From NCBI GenBank assembly GCA_030532405.1, contig JAUNLF010000003.1, positions 62,001 through 126,000 of the forward strand: DNA of 64,000 nt, written 5' to 3'. Below the pieces are notes generated by a model that was given only the letters and a program-made list of their open reading frames with translations, made no database searches and had not been told where the DNA came from. The position numbers and the translations under genes are program-made. Positions 11,675-20,218 of the stretch are shown piece after piece (positions within the stretch are counted from its first letter, which is position 1; the number at the start of each line of letters is the position of its first letter). This DNA comes from Actinomycetaceae bacterium (GTDB lineage Bacteria > Actinomycetota > Actinomycetes > Actinomycetales > Actinomycetaceae).

Positions 11675-12946
11675 TTAAATTAGGATTCTGAAAATTTCGG
11701 AATCTTGCGGCACCTGTTCTACGTGAAGGGGAGACTGGGCCATGCGGCGGCGCAGGTCCTGCAAGTCGGAGGCCTTCGCAAGGTCAATGCCGACGAGGGC
11801 GGGCCCGGTTTCGCGGTTGTTCTTCTTGGTGTATTCGAAGTGGATGATGTCCTGATCGGGGGCGAGGACATCGTTGAGGAATCCGCGCAGAGCTCCCGGT
11901 TCTTGCGGGAAGGTGACTAGGAAGTAGTGGCGAAGGCCTTCGTGGCGAAGGGAACGCTCCTGAACTTCCGCGTAACGCGACAAGTCATTGTTGCCACCCG
12001 ACACGATTGCGACCACCGGGCCGTTCGGAATGTGCGGCAAGTAGCGGCGGACAGCAGCCGAGGCGAGCGCTCCGGCAGGTTCCGCGATGACGCCCTCGGA
12101 ATGGTACAGGTCAAGCATTTCTGAACAGACCGCGCCCTCGGGAACGGTTATGACTTCGTCCAGGTACTCGCGCAAAATCGGGTAAGTGATGTCGCCCGCG
12201 CGGCCAACCGCCGTGCCGTCGACAAAGTTATCCACGCGATCCAGCGTCACGGGCTGTCCCGCGCGCATGGCCGCCTGAATCGACGCGGCACCGTCGGGCT
12301 CAACGCCAATAACTTTAACTTCGGGGCGCATAGTCTTCAGCCACACGGCGATACCCGCAGCCAGGCCGCCACCGCCCATCGGGATAACTACGGAATCCGT
12401 GTCCTTTGGAATCTGCTGGTCAAGCTCCACGGCGATCGTGCCCTGGCCCGCAATCGTCATTGGATCGTCGTAGGGCGGAACGAAACACAGGCCCTCTGCA
12501 GCGGCGACGCGTTGCGCTTCCTCGTTTGCCTTGTCGAACGAGCCATTCACGATAACCTGCTCAACCCAGCCCTTGCCGATAGTGGCAATGCGGTCACGCT
12601 TTTGGCGCGGAGTGTTAGACGGCAAGAAAATCTTGCCCTTGATGCCCAGCTTCGCACACGCGTACGCGACGCCCTGCGCGTGGTTACCAGCCGAAGCGGC
12701 CGCAACGCCGCTGCGAGCCTCATCAGCCGTTAGGGAAGCAATCTTGTTGTATGCCCCGCGAATCTTGAAAGAGCGACAAATCTGAATATCCTCACGCTTC
12801 AAGTAGACGGGAACGCCCACCTCTTCGCTTAGGCGCGGGGAAAGTTCCAGCGCGGTCATACGCGCAACTTGTTCCAGCCGACGAGCGGCCTCGTCAACAT
12901 CTCGGGCACTTACTTGGACGGTACCGGTGCTCTCTATCGCTCTCAT
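11675..12946 (-). CDS. ilvA: Threonine dehydratase (threonine ammonia-lyase)
   Basis: A 423-aa PLP enzyme that deaminates threonine to 2-oxobutanoate, the first step to isoleucine. The PLP lysine is Lys61 in CRSFKIRGAYNK, the phosphate-binding loop is MGGGGLAAG, and the C-terminal 80 residues, starting near HYFLVTFPQEPG, form one ACT-like regulatory domain. The length and the single regulatory domain match the corynebacterial-type biosynthetic enzyme, which is inhibited by isoleucine. Its ATG has no Shine-Dalgarno; a TACACT box ends 6 nt before it. It is divergent from orn. Confidence 0.94.
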   Translation of the reverse strand: MRAIESTGTVQVSARDVDEAARRLEQVARMTALELSPRLSEEVGVPVYLKREDIQICRSFKIRGAYNKIASLTADEARSGVAAASAGNHAQGVAYACAKLGIKGKIFLPSNTPRQKRDRIATIGKGWVEQVIVNGSFDKANEEAQRVAAAEGLCFVPPYDDPMTIAGQGTIAVELDQQIPKDTDSVVIPMGGGGLAAGIAVWLKTMRPEVKVIGVEPDGAASIQAAMRAGQPVTLDRVDNFVDGTAVGRAGDITYPILREYLDEVITVPEGAVCSEMLDLYHSEGVIAEPAGALASAAVRRYLPHIPNGPVVAIVSGGNNDLSRYAEVQERSLRHEGLRHYFLVTFPQEPGALRGFLNDVLAPDQDIIHFEYTKKNNRETGPALVGIDLAKASDLQDLRRRMAQSPLHVEQVPQDSEIFRILI

Positions 12947-12952
12947 GGCTCA

Positions 12953-12958
12953 AGTGTA
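12953..12958 (-). promoter_or_regulatory. -10 box for leaderless ilvA mRNA
   Basis: TACACT on the minus strand, then TGAGCC, then the ilvA ATG at 12946. Confidence 0.55.
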
Positions 12959-13043
12959 AAGAGATGGTTGCGTCCGGTAAAAAAAGATGCCGCCGTCGAA
13001 CATCTAGTGAGACACCGAAAATACGCGGATTGTGCTTTGCGAC

Positions 13044-13049
13044 TAGGCT
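13044..13049 (+). promoter_or_regulatory. -10 box for leaderless orn mRNA
   Basis: TAGGCT, then AGAGGGT, then the orn ATG at 13057. GAGGGT is too close to the ATG to be a good Shine-Dalgarno, so a leaderless start is favoured. Confidence 0.5.
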
Positions 13050-13056
13050 AGAGGGT

Positions 13057-13683
13057 ATGACGAACAAGAAACCCCGCCGGCCCCTGGTCTGGATTGACTG
13101 CGAAATGACCGGCCTCGACCTGGAAAAAGACGCGCTAGTTGAAGTCGCGGTAGTGATCACTGACGAGCAGTTGAACATAGTCGACCCCGGCATCGACATC
13201 ATCATTAAGCCCAGTGAAGAAGCACTCGACAATATGGGCGACTTTGTGCGCCAGATGCACACCGAGTCTGGCCTCATCGACGAGTTCGAAAACGGCGTTT
13301 CAATGGAGGAGGCCGAAGCGCGCGTCCTCGAATACGTCAAAAAATATGTGCCCGTGAAGCGCACGGCTTTGCTGGCTGGAAACTCGATCGGTACGGATAA
13401 GACGTTCCTAGAGCGGGACATGCCAAACCTCATCAACTACCTGCATTACCGGGTTGTTGACGTGTCGTCCATAAAGGAGCTGGCCAAGCGCTGGTTCCAC
13501 CGCACGTTCGAAGAGGCGCCCGCAAAGCACGGCGGTCACCGCGCCCGCGCGGACATCCTCGAGTCGATCCAGGAACTGGAGTACTACCGCCGCGTCCTCT
13601 TCCCCAAGGGGGAGGGGCCCACGCGCGACGAATGCCGCCAAGTCGCGAAGGAAGTAGTCGACCTCGGCATTCCTAACATCTAG
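13057..13683 (+). CDS. orn: Oligoribonuclease
   Basis: A 208-aa DEDDh 3'-5' exoribonuclease that degrades 2-5-nt RNAs and pGpG. Exo I is WIDCEMTGLD (Asp14, Glu16), Exo II contains GNSIGTDKTFLERDMP, and Exo III is HRARADI. The family is typical of actinobacteria and gammaproteobacteria. I start it at ATG 13057, where homology begins (MTNKKPRRPLVWIDCE); an in-frame start at 12964 would add 31 basic, non-conserved residues overlapping the ilvA promoter. No tRNA-His follows it, unlike in some relatives. Confidence 0.95.
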   Translation: MTNKKPRRPLVWIDCEMTGLDLEKDALVEVAVVITDEQLNIVDPGIDIIIKPSEEALDNMGDFVRQMHTESGLIDEFENGVSMEEAEARVLEYVKKYVPVKRTALLAGNSIGTDKTFLERDMPNLINYLHYRVVDVSSIKELAKRWFHRTFEEAPAKHGGHRARADILESIQELEYYRRVLFPKGEGPTRDECRQVAKEVVDLGIPNI

Positions 13684-13783
13684 TAGTCTCGGCCCATAAT
13701 TTTGCGCGATGTGCGCAAAAAGCCTGTGAATCCGCGTTTCTAGCACTGCGCAGCTGTGGGTCAAACATGCTTGGATTTTAATT

Positions 13784-13819
13784 TTTGAGGGCGTGGCACG
13801 TGGTGGCCACGTCCTCAAA
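13784..13819. repeat. 14-bp inverted repeat after orn
   Basis: TTTGAGGGCGTGGC (13784-13797) pairs with GCCACGTCCTCAAA (13806-13819) through one G-U pair, with an 8-nt loop. It is followed on the plus strand by CTTTATCC, not a clear T tract. It may end orn or be a protein site ahead of the surface-protein gene. Confidence 0.6.
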
Positions 13820-13821
13820 CT

Positions 13822-13830
13822 TTATCCACA
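13822..13830 (+). promoter_or_regulatory. Consensus DnaA box
   Basis: TTATCCACA, a perfect match to the bacterial DnaA box, 105 nt before the surface-protein start. Only this copy is perfect; a TTATCCATC lies at about 13908. No origin-like cluster or origin genes are present, so at most it is a regulatory site. Confidence 0.4.
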
Positions 13831-13934
13831 GGCGCTAAATAGGGGACTGTCTCCACAGCTTTGATGATGCATCGCCGAGCCATGAACTTTGCGTTTACAA
13901 GATGGGGTTATCCATCAAACGGAAAGGACTTCAC

Positions 13935-15455
13935 ATGGCTCGAAAATCGATTCGGCGCGCTTTAGCAGCCGCGGCGTCGATGGTGGCACTGGTCGGTATC
14001 ACCACTTCGCCCGCGTTAGCTGACTCTGCGCAGTGGGACACTCTTGGAACGGGACAGAACTTCGTTGCCGTATCGGACGACATCGTGGGAGTTTGCGCTG
14101 GAGATAGCCAGGTACGCAAAGGAGCGCCCCTAACCCCGGATTCGGGAACACTAACCAGCCACAAGGCGGGCGCTGATGTTCCGCGCAACTGGCAGACTTC
14201 GCAGGGAAATAAGGACATAACCTCGGTGGTTAGCGCCGACAAGTCGTGGATCGTTGCCGCCCTCTATCACTTGTATGCAGGTTCTGTTTCCGACAGTAAA
14301 CTGCAGGCCGAATCGTTTAGTTGGGCTGTTCAAAGTCAACTGGACGCGTTCGGCCGTTTTTATATGCCCGCGCTTAGCGACGGTGGAAAGCTTGCGGATC
14401 GCATGCTTGCCGAGGCTGAAAAGATTGCCGGCCCGTACAAGTTCGACGTGTGGGCTTCCTACGAATCTGGCAAGTTACAGATTCAAAATATCGGCGTACG
14501 AGGGCGCAGCGGGTGGATCCCGGGGCTCGATGTTGAACTTCGGGTGATCCACCCCGATGCAGGGGAGTTCCTCCACACCCTAAAAACTAAGAGTGAGCCC
14601 ATTCAGTTTGACCTTGACGCGGACCGGCCCGGAGAAGTCCAGGTTGAGGTGAAAGTACTTGGACTTCCGTCTGCCACCATCCAGATTTGGGAGCATCCGA
14701 AGTATCAAGACCTAGTGGTCGTTCCCCTGGAGGGCGAACCACTGTTTGCGCGGGGCACAACTGACATTCCCATCGAAAAACTACAGCTGCAGATCGAAAC
14801 TAAAGTCAAGAACCCGGTTATCACGGACGACGAGATGCCGATCGACATGGTCACGGTAAGCGCGCCCAGCTGGCCGGTTGATGAAGCTGGAAACCCAGTA
14901 TCTGTCGTAGTTCGCGCGCAACTGTACGGACCGATGCAGCAAGCACCCCAACTAAGTGACGCGCCACCGGAGGGAATGGAACCATACGCGACCACCTACC
15001 TCACGGCCGCGGCTGAGGGCACCTATGAGACGCCTCAGTTGCAACTGGAAGATCCTTTAGAAGCCGGGTACTACACGTGGGTGGTGTCAGCACTAGAACA
15101 GGACCAAGAGCTGAACCCGCACGCCGACTCCACGGCCGCAACACTGCAATCAGACTTCGTGTCGCAGTTCGGTATCGCGTCCGAAACTTTCCAAGTCGTA
15201 CAAACCAGCTCTATCGAAGAACCAACCGAGGATGCCGAGCAGGCGACAACGGAGCCGACCGAGGAGCCCACACCCGCACCTACTGATGAGCCCACCGAGG
15301 CGCCCTCACAAATCGAAAACAACATTCGACAGGCCGGAATGCTTGCAAATACTGGTGCGGAAGACCTCATCATTCCCGCCATTGCCCTGGCCCTTATGGG
15401 CGTTGGGTTCCTAATGTTCCGCATTGAAAGCCGCCGACAAAACCAAGACGCATAA
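13935..15455 (+). CDS. Sortase-anchored surface protein with LANTG signal
   Basis: A 506-aa secreted protein. It has a signal peptide (basic RKSIRR, hydrophobic core 9-25, likely cut after ALA at 27-29), a mature region of about 400 residues of unknown fold, an acidic Glu/Pro/Thr stalk (about 420-460), and a wall-sorting signal of LANTG at 470-474, a hydrophobic helix and a tail with ESRRQNQDA. The mature part has one cysteine, Cys54 in VGVCAGDSQ, and a later QAESFSWAVQSQLD segment; a lone exported Cys plus a distal Gln recalls thioester adhesin domains, but I cannot confirm that. Start ATG 13935 follows GGAAAGGA. The SSB gene begins 17 nt after its stop, so the two may be co-transcribed. Confidence 0.8.
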   Translation: MARKSIRRALAAAASMVALVGITTSPALADSAQWDTLGTGQNFVAVSDDIVGVCAGDSQVRKGAPLTPDSGTLTSHKAGADVPRNWQTSQGNKDITSVVSADKSWIVAALYHLYAGSVSDSKLQAESFSWAVQSQLDAFGRFYMPALSDGGKLADRMLAEAEKIAGPYKFDVWASYESGKLQIQNIGVRGRSGWIPGLDVELRVIHPDAGEFLHTLKTKSEPIQFDLDADRPGEVQVEVKVLGLPSATIQIWEHPKYQDLVVVPLEGEPLFARGTTDIPIEKLQLQIETKVKNPVITDDEMPIDMVTVSAPSWPVDEAGNPVSVVVRAQLYGPMQQAPQLSDAPPEGMEPYATTYLTAAAEGTYETPQLQLEDPLEAGYYTWVVSALEQDQELNPHADSTAATLQSDFVSQFGIASETFQVVQTSSIEEPTEDAEQATTEPTEEPTPAPTDEPTEAPSQIENNIRQAGMLANTGAEDLIIPAIALALMGVGFLMFRIESRRQNQDA

Positions 15456-15472
15456 GACAAAGGAGAAAAACC

Positions 15473-16039
15473 ATGAGTGAATCATCCAAGTGGGATCTGA
15501 ACGCTCCCGCGAACAGTCCCGACCTGAACGCCGGCCCCGGCGGCGCGACGTCAAACGGGGATGGCCTGAATACCGCGACCGTCGAGATCCAGCCATCGTC
15601 AAAACTGCGCACGTTCGCATCCGACGCGGTGAATATAACCGTTCGCGGACGAATCGGCAGCGACATCGAGTACCGCCAGTTGCAGTCCGGCACAAAACTT
15701 GCACGTTGCAGGCTGGCAGTTACCCGTCGAGGGCGAGACGACGCCGGCAACTGGCACGACGCGTCAACCGCGTGGTACACGCTGAAAATGTGGGGACAAC
15801 TAGGGGAGAACGCCTCGAAGTCCCTAATGAAAGGCCAACCCGTGGTGGCGACCGGTAAGTTCGAAGTGAACGAATGGTCAAACTCAGAGACCGGTAATCG
15901 GGGCACAGAGCTCGTGATCACCGCGCAAACCGTGGGCCACGACCTCGGCTACGGCGTCACCGAATACCAGCGGGTCAAGAAAGACAGCTTCGCGGACCCG
16001 CTAGGAATGGGACAGGGCGCATCCGCACTAACCCAGTAA
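15473..16039 (+). CDS. ssb: Single-stranded DNA-binding protein (SSB), tail-less
   Basis: A 188-aa protein with one OB-fold of the SSB family, starting near residue 48 (AVNITVRGRIGSDIEYRQL) and including ARCRLAVTRRGRD, AWYTLKMWG, ASKSLMKGQPVVATGKFEV and TELVITAQTVGHDL. It differs from housekeeping SSB in two ways: a 45-aa polar, Asn/Gly/Pro-rich N-terminal extension, and no acidic DDDIPF-type C-terminal tip (it ends GASALTQ), so it should not recruit the usual SSB partners. This recalls actinobacterial SsbB paralogues. A strong AAAGGAG site is at 15460-15466. The upstream neighbour is a cell-wall protein, an odd pairing. Confidence 0.85.
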   Translation: MSESSKWDLNAPANSPDLNAGPGGATSNGDGLNTATVEIQPSSKLRTFASDAVNITVRGRIGSDIEYRQLQSGTKLARCRLAVTRRGRDDAGNWHDASTAWYTLKMWGQLGENASKSLMKGQPVVATGKFEVNEWSNSETGNRGTELVITAQTVGHDLGYGVTEYQRVKKDSFADPLGMGQGASALTQ

Positions 16040-16047
16040 AGCAAGTT

Positions 16048-16085
16048 GCCGGGGTGGTAGTAAAAGCAAGTTCTGCCGCCCCGGC
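16048..16085 (+). terminator. Hairpin after ssb
   Basis: GCCGGGGTGG (16048-16057) pairs with CCGCCCCGGC (16076-16085) with one G-U pair and an 18-nt loop that repeats AAGCAAGTT. No T tract follows, so its role as terminator is uncertain. Confidence 0.45.
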
Positions 16086-16174
16086 CTCATAGCATCTAAA
16101 CGTTGGAACACGGCCGCAAGTCACGTAAACTAGCCTGGAATATCAATGCCACTTTGATCGATTAAGGTAGCAGA

Positions 16175-17857
16175 TTGGCTGAATACATTTATCAAATGGT
16201 CCGTGCGCGCAAGACGCACGGAGACAAAGTAATCCTCGACGACGTGACCATGGCGTTCCTGCCCGGAGCCAAGATCGGTATGGTCGGCCCGAACGGTGCG
16301 GGTAAGTCTTCGATCCTGAAGATCATGGCGGGCCTAGATGAGCCCTCGAACGGTGAAGCTCGCCTAACCCCCGGATTCACGGTTGGCATCCTGCAGCAGG
16401 AACCGCCGCTGGATGAAGACAAGACGGTTCTTGAAAACGTCCAGATGGGTGTTGCCGACACGGTTGCAAAGCTGGAGCGTTACAACGCTGTCTCCGAAGA
16501 GATGGCAAACCCGGACGCCGACTTTGACGCCCTCATGGAAGAAATGGGCCAACTGCAAACCGAGATTGACGCGGTTAACGGTTGGGAGCTTGAATCGCAG
16601 CTGAATCAGGCGATGGAAGCGCTGCGTTGCCCTCCGGGCGATGCGGACGTGAAGGTCCTATCCGGTGGTGAGCGTCGCCGCGTTGCCCTGTGTCGCCTAC
16701 TGCTTGAACAGCCCGACCTGCTCCTGCTGGACGAGCCCACTAACCACTTGGACGCGGAGTCCGTCCTGTGGCTAGAGCAGCACCTGTCCACCTACCCGGG
16801 TGCAGTTATTGCGGTTACGCACGATAGGTACTTCCTAGACCACGTTGCCGAATGGATTGCTGAGGTTGACCGCGGACGCCTCTACCCGTACGAGGGTAAC
16901 TACACGACTTACCTGGAAAAGAAGCGTGAACGCCTGCAAATTCAGGGTAAGAAGGACGCGAAGCTGGCTAAGCGTTTGAAGGACGAACTCGAATGGGTTC
17001 GCACGAACGCGAAGGGCCGTCAGGCTAAGCAGAAGGCCCGTCTTGCTCGCTACGAGGAAATGGCGGAAGAAGCCGAGCGCACCCGCAAGCTGGACTTTGA
17101 AGAGATCCAGATTCCGCCGGGCCCGCGCCTAGGTAACGTCGTCATTGAGGCGAGCGGCCTAGAGAAGGGCTTTGGTGACCGCAAGCTAATCGACGGACTA
17201 TCGTTCTCGCTGCCGCGTAACGGTATTGTCGGCGTGATCGGTCCGAACGGTGTTGGTAAGACGACACTGTTCAAGACGATCGTTGGCCTGGAGCCGCTTG
17301 ACGGTGGCGACCTCAAGATCGGTGAGACTGTCAAGATCTCGTACGTTGACCAAACGCGCGCCGGTATTGACCCGAATAAGAGCCTTTGGGAAGTCGTTTC
17401 CGACGGTCTTGATTACATTGAGGTCGGAAATGTGGAAATGCCGTCACGCGCGTATGTTTCCGCTTTCGGTTTCAAGGGTGCGGATCAGCAAAAGCCCGCG
17501 GGAGTGCTCTCCGGTGGTGAGCGGAACCGTTTGAACCTGGCTTTGACACTGAAGCAGGGCGGCAACCTGCTACTACTTGACGAACCGACTAACGACCTGG
17601 ACGTGGAGACGCTGAGCTCGCTTGAAAACGCGTTGCTGAACTTCCCCGGCTGCGCCGTGGTCGTAACCCACGACCGCTGGTTCCTTGACCGCGTCGCAAC
17701 CCACATTCTCGCGTGGGAAGGCACCGAAGAAAACCCGGCCCAGTGGTACTGGTTCGAAGGTAACTTCGAAGCCTACGAAAAGAACAAGGTCGAACGCCTA
17801 GGCGCAGAAGCCGCGCGCCCGCACCGCGTAACCCACCGTCGCCTCAAGCGCGACTAA
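16175..17857 (+). CDS. ettA: Energy-dependent translational throttle protein EttA (ABC-F)
   Basis: A 560-aa ABC-F ATPase without membrane domain. It binds the ribosomal E site and tunes early elongation according to ATP/ADP. Two nucleotide-binding domains are complete: Walker A GPNGAGKSS and GPNGVGKTT, signatures LSGGERRR and LSGGERNR, Walker B LLLLDEPTNHLD and LLLLDEPTNDLD. The linker of about 80 residues between them is basic and helical, as expected for the P-site tRNA-interaction motif. The TTG start at 16175 follows TTAAGGTAG. A long hairpin terminator follows. Confidence 0.95.
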   Translation: MAEYIYQMVRARKTHGDKVILDDVTMAFLPGAKIGMVGPNGAGKSSILKIMAGLDEPSNGEARLTPGFTVGILQQEPPLDEDKTVLENVQMGVADTVAKLERYNAVSEEMANPDADFDALMEEMGQLQTEIDAVNGWELESQLNQAMEALRCPPGDADVKVLSGGERRRVALCRLLLEQPDLLLLDEPTNHLDAESVLWLEQHLSTYPGAVIAVTHDRYFLDHVAEWIAEVDRGRLYPYEGNYTTYLEKKRERLQIQGKKDAKLAKRLKDELEWVRTNAKGRQAKQKARLARYEEMAEEAERTRKLDFEEIQIPPGPRLGNVVIEASGLEKGFGDRKLIDGLSFSLPRNGIVGVIGPNGVGKTTLFKTIVGLEPLDGGDLKIGETVKISYVDQTRAGIDPNKSLWEVVSDGLDYIEVGNVEMPSRAYVSAFGFKGADQQKPAGVLSGGERNRLNLALTLKQGGNLLLLDEPTNDLDVETLSSLENALLNFPGCAVVVTHDRWFLDRVATHILAWEGTEENPAQWYWFEGNFEAYEKNKVERLGAEAARPHRVTHRRLKRD

Positions 17858-17866
17858 AAACCTCGC

Positions 17867-17929
17867 GACGCGCGATCCGAACTGTTTCACTTCCAGACAG
17901 TGAACAGTGCCGGATCGCGCGTCGTCTTT
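17867..17929 (+). terminator. Long terminator after ettA
   Basis: A perfect 13-bp stem GACGCGCGATCCG (17867-17879) with CGGATCGCGCGTC (17911-17923) encloses a second stem (ACTGTTTCAC with GTGAACAGT, one bulge). GTCTTTGTG follows on the plus strand and AGGTTTTTAG on the minus strand, so it may work in both directions. Confidence 0.8.
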
Positions 17930-17945
17930 GTGCGACCATGAGTCC

Positions 17946-19148
17946 ATGGCAGTGCGTTTATCAACTCGAGGTCAAGTGCCCCCATTTCGGGCAATGGAGA
18001 TCCTAAAACAGGGCAACCAGTTAGCTCAGAAAGGGCAAGAGGTCTATTCGCTGTGCCTCGGCCAGCCGTCCACACCCGCACCCGGCCCCGTCCTAGAGGC
18101 AGCACGGGAGGCACTCGAATCCCAGCAGCTCGGCTACACCGACTCAAACGGGATCAGCCCTCTGCGTGAACGTATCGCCAAACACTATCTGGATGAATAC
18201 AACGCCCACGTAAACCCCGACAACATTGTCATCACCACCGGGTCGTCAGCAGCTTTTACCGCCATTTTTCTTGCGGCGTTTGAGGTCGGAGACCGCGTGG
18301 CAATGACCCGCCCCGGCTATGCGGCCTACCGCAACACGCTCGGCGCGCTCGGATGCGAAATCGTAGACATTGACACCGGCCCGCAAACCAGGTGGCAACC
18401 CAGCGTCCAGCAACTAGAAGACCTTAAAGCGCAAGGCAAGAGCCCAGCCGGCCTGATCCTAGCCTCGCCCTCGAACCCCACTGGAACGATCCTAGAACCA
18501 AAACAACTGGAGGCGGTCGCAAAGTGGTGCGACGACAACGACTGCCTGCTCATCTCCGACGAGATCTACCACGGCATTTCGTTTGGCCCAGAATGTTCCA
18601 CGGTAATGAGCTACTCGGACCAAAACATTGCGGTCGGCTCATTCTCGAAGTACTACTCCATGACCGGCTGGCGCCTAGGCTGGGCGGTCGTACCAACCGA
18701 ACTTGTCCAACCCGTTGAGCTACTGCTTGGAAACCTGAACCTGTCGGCACCCACCCTGTCGCAGTTCGCGGCGCTCGCGGCATTTGAACCCGAATCAGTA
18801 AAACAGTTGGACGCTCACGTGGAACGGTACGCGCAAAACCGCAAGATCGTACTCGAGGGTCTGCGCCTGATTAACACGCCGTTACTCGCGCCAGCCGACG
18901 GGGCTTTCTACTGCTATGCGGACGTGTCCCACCTGTGTGAAGACTCCGCGCAGTGGGCCGCAGACCTCCTTGCACAAAAGGGTGTGGCGGTGACACCGGG
19001 CATCGATTTCGCACCCAACTCGCAGCCCGGCGACGGCCTCGACCCCGTCCTGGACGGAAAGAACTTCGTTCGAATCTCGTTCGCCGGATCAACCGACGAA
19101 ATCGCCGACGCAATGGACCTGCTAATCGACTTCACGCGCAAACACTAG
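17946..19148 (+). CDS. Class I/II pyridoxal-phosphate aminotransferase
   Basis: A 400-aa fold-type I aminotransferase of the aspartate/aromatic aminotransferase group. It shows the GYTDSNGISPLRERIA substrate-entry segment, SNPTGT, SDEIYHGI, and the PLP lysine Lys235 in SFSKYYSMTGWRLGW; the C-terminal FVRISFAGS contains the substrate-carboxylate arginine. Substrate specificity cannot be read from sequence. I start at ATG 17946 where homology begins (MAVRLSTRGQVPPFRAM); no Shine-Dalgarno is visible, and GACCAT lies 6 nt upstream, a weak -10 that would allow a leaderless message. Confidence 0.9.
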   Translation: MAVRLSTRGQVPPFRAMEILKQGNQLAQKGQEVYSLCLGQPSTPAPGPVLEAAREALESQQLGYTDSNGISPLRERIAKHYLDEYNAHVNPDNIVITTGSSAAFTAIFLAAFEVGDRVAMTRPGYAAYRNTLGALGCEIVDIDTGPQTRWQPSVQQLEDLKAQGKSPAGLILASPSNPTGTILEPKQLEAVAKWCDDNDCLLISDEIYHGISFGPECSTVMSYSDQNIAVGSFSKYYSMTGWRLGWAVVPTELVQPVELLLGNLNLSAPTLSQFAALAAFEPESVKQLDAHVERYAQNRKIVLEGLRLINTPLLAPADGAFYCYADVSHLCEDSAQWAADLLAQKGVAVTPGIDFAPNSQPGDGLDPVLDGKNFVRISFAGSTDEIADAMDLLIDFTRKH

Positions 19149-19158
19149 GCGGGCGGTG

Positions 19159-20106
19159 CTACGAGACCGGGGGCGCTTCGAAGCCCCACTTGGTGTTGAC
19201 TTCCTCGCCTTCGGGCAGGCGAATCATGGCTTCCTGCATGGCCTCCGCAACAAGTTCACCATCTTCGGTGTAGACCTTGACGTGCCCCATGGCTCGCGCG
19301 TTCTGCGCGCTGGGTGACTCCTGGTCGTACAGCAGCCACTGGTTGATGTCGAAGTCGCGATGGAACCACATTGCGTGATCCAGGCTCGCCAAAGCCATGC
19401 CGGGCGTCAGCCAGTACAGGCCGTGCTCTCGAAGGGCCGGCTCCATCATCACCTGGTCAATAACGTACGCCAGTAGCACGCGCGACATGATCTGCGAAGC
19501 GCCCTCAATCTCAGCGCGAGGCTTCATCCACAACTGCTGACCCCGATCACTGTCCTTAGAAGGGCTAACGTACAGGTTCCCCTGGACGTGACGCACATCG
19601 AACGCGGCCGTCTTACCCAAGTATTTTCCAACCGGGTGATTGAGGGCGCGGAAGTACTCCAGGGCCGACTGTAACTCGTCGGGCATCGGCACATCCGGCA
19701 TCTCAGAGGTGTGTTCGACGCCCTCCTGCCGTCTTTGAAAAGAGGCCATAAGTGTCAGGATGTCGCGTCCATCTTGAGTGACGTTCACCTGGCGCGACGA
19801 GAAGGAGCGGCCATCGTGCGTGCGCCCCACCTTCAACTGGATTGGCCGAAATGGATCGCCACCGCGCAGAAAGTACGCGTGAAGAGAGTGCGGAAGGCGA
19901 GAGTCCGCCTCGTCCTCCAACGACGAAGAAGCAGCCAACAACGCCTGGGCGACAACCTGGCCGCCATAAACGCGCTTCAGCTGGGGGAGCGAGTCGGCTT
20001 CGAAAAGGTCGCGCTCACCGCCGCGAAGCTGCAGGACGCAAAGTACGGAAGAAAGGGGCTCCGTTGTGATTTGGGGAACTGCGATCGGTTCAGTCATAGT
20101 CACCAT
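19159..20106 (-). CDS. tesB: Acyl-CoA thioesterase II
   Basis: A 315-aa double hot-dog thioesterase that hydrolyses acyl-CoA. The N-terminal hot dog has RVYGGQVVAQALLAA and SLHAYFLRGGD, and the C-terminal one has DHAMWFHRDFDINQWLLYDQESPSA, the region with the catalytic Asp-Thr-Gln network of TesB. It ends convergent with the aminotransferase, 10 nt away. The start is ATG 20106 or the next ATG three codons on, which has GGTGA just before it. Role beyond acyl-CoA turnover is unclear. Confidence 0.92.
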   Translation of the reverse strand: MVTMTEPIAVPQITTEPLSSVLCVLQLRGGERDLFEADSLPQLKRVYGGQVVAQALLAASSSLEDEADSRLPHSLHAYFLRGGDPFRPIQLKVGRTHDGRSFSSRQVNVTQDGRDILTLMASFQRRQEGVEHTSEMPDVPMPDELQSALEYFRALNHPVGKYLGKTAAFDVRHVQGNLYVSPSKDSDRGQQLWMKPRAEIEGASQIMSRVLLAYVIDQVMMEPALREHGLYWLTPGMALASLDHAMWFHRDFDINQWLLYDQESPSAQNARAMGHVKVYTEDGELVAEAMQEAMIRLPEGEEVNTKWGFEAPPVS

Positions 20107-20218
20107 TGTTCGTTAAAACCCTGGCAAATGCATGGCGAACCGGCCGCCCCAGCTTTTAAAATTCGCACGGAGCCACTACGATGTGAAGTGGCTTACATCA
20201 AAAGGGAGGAAACTCAAA

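Noticed and set aside
13822-13830. Origin of replication at the DnaA box
   Set aside because: Only one perfect box, no AT-rich unwinding element and no dnaA, dnaN or parAB nearby.
20132-20218. N-terminal extension of the variant EIIB
   Set aside because: The strong AGGGAGGAAA site before GTG 20219 and the start of EIIB homology show the extension is untranslated.
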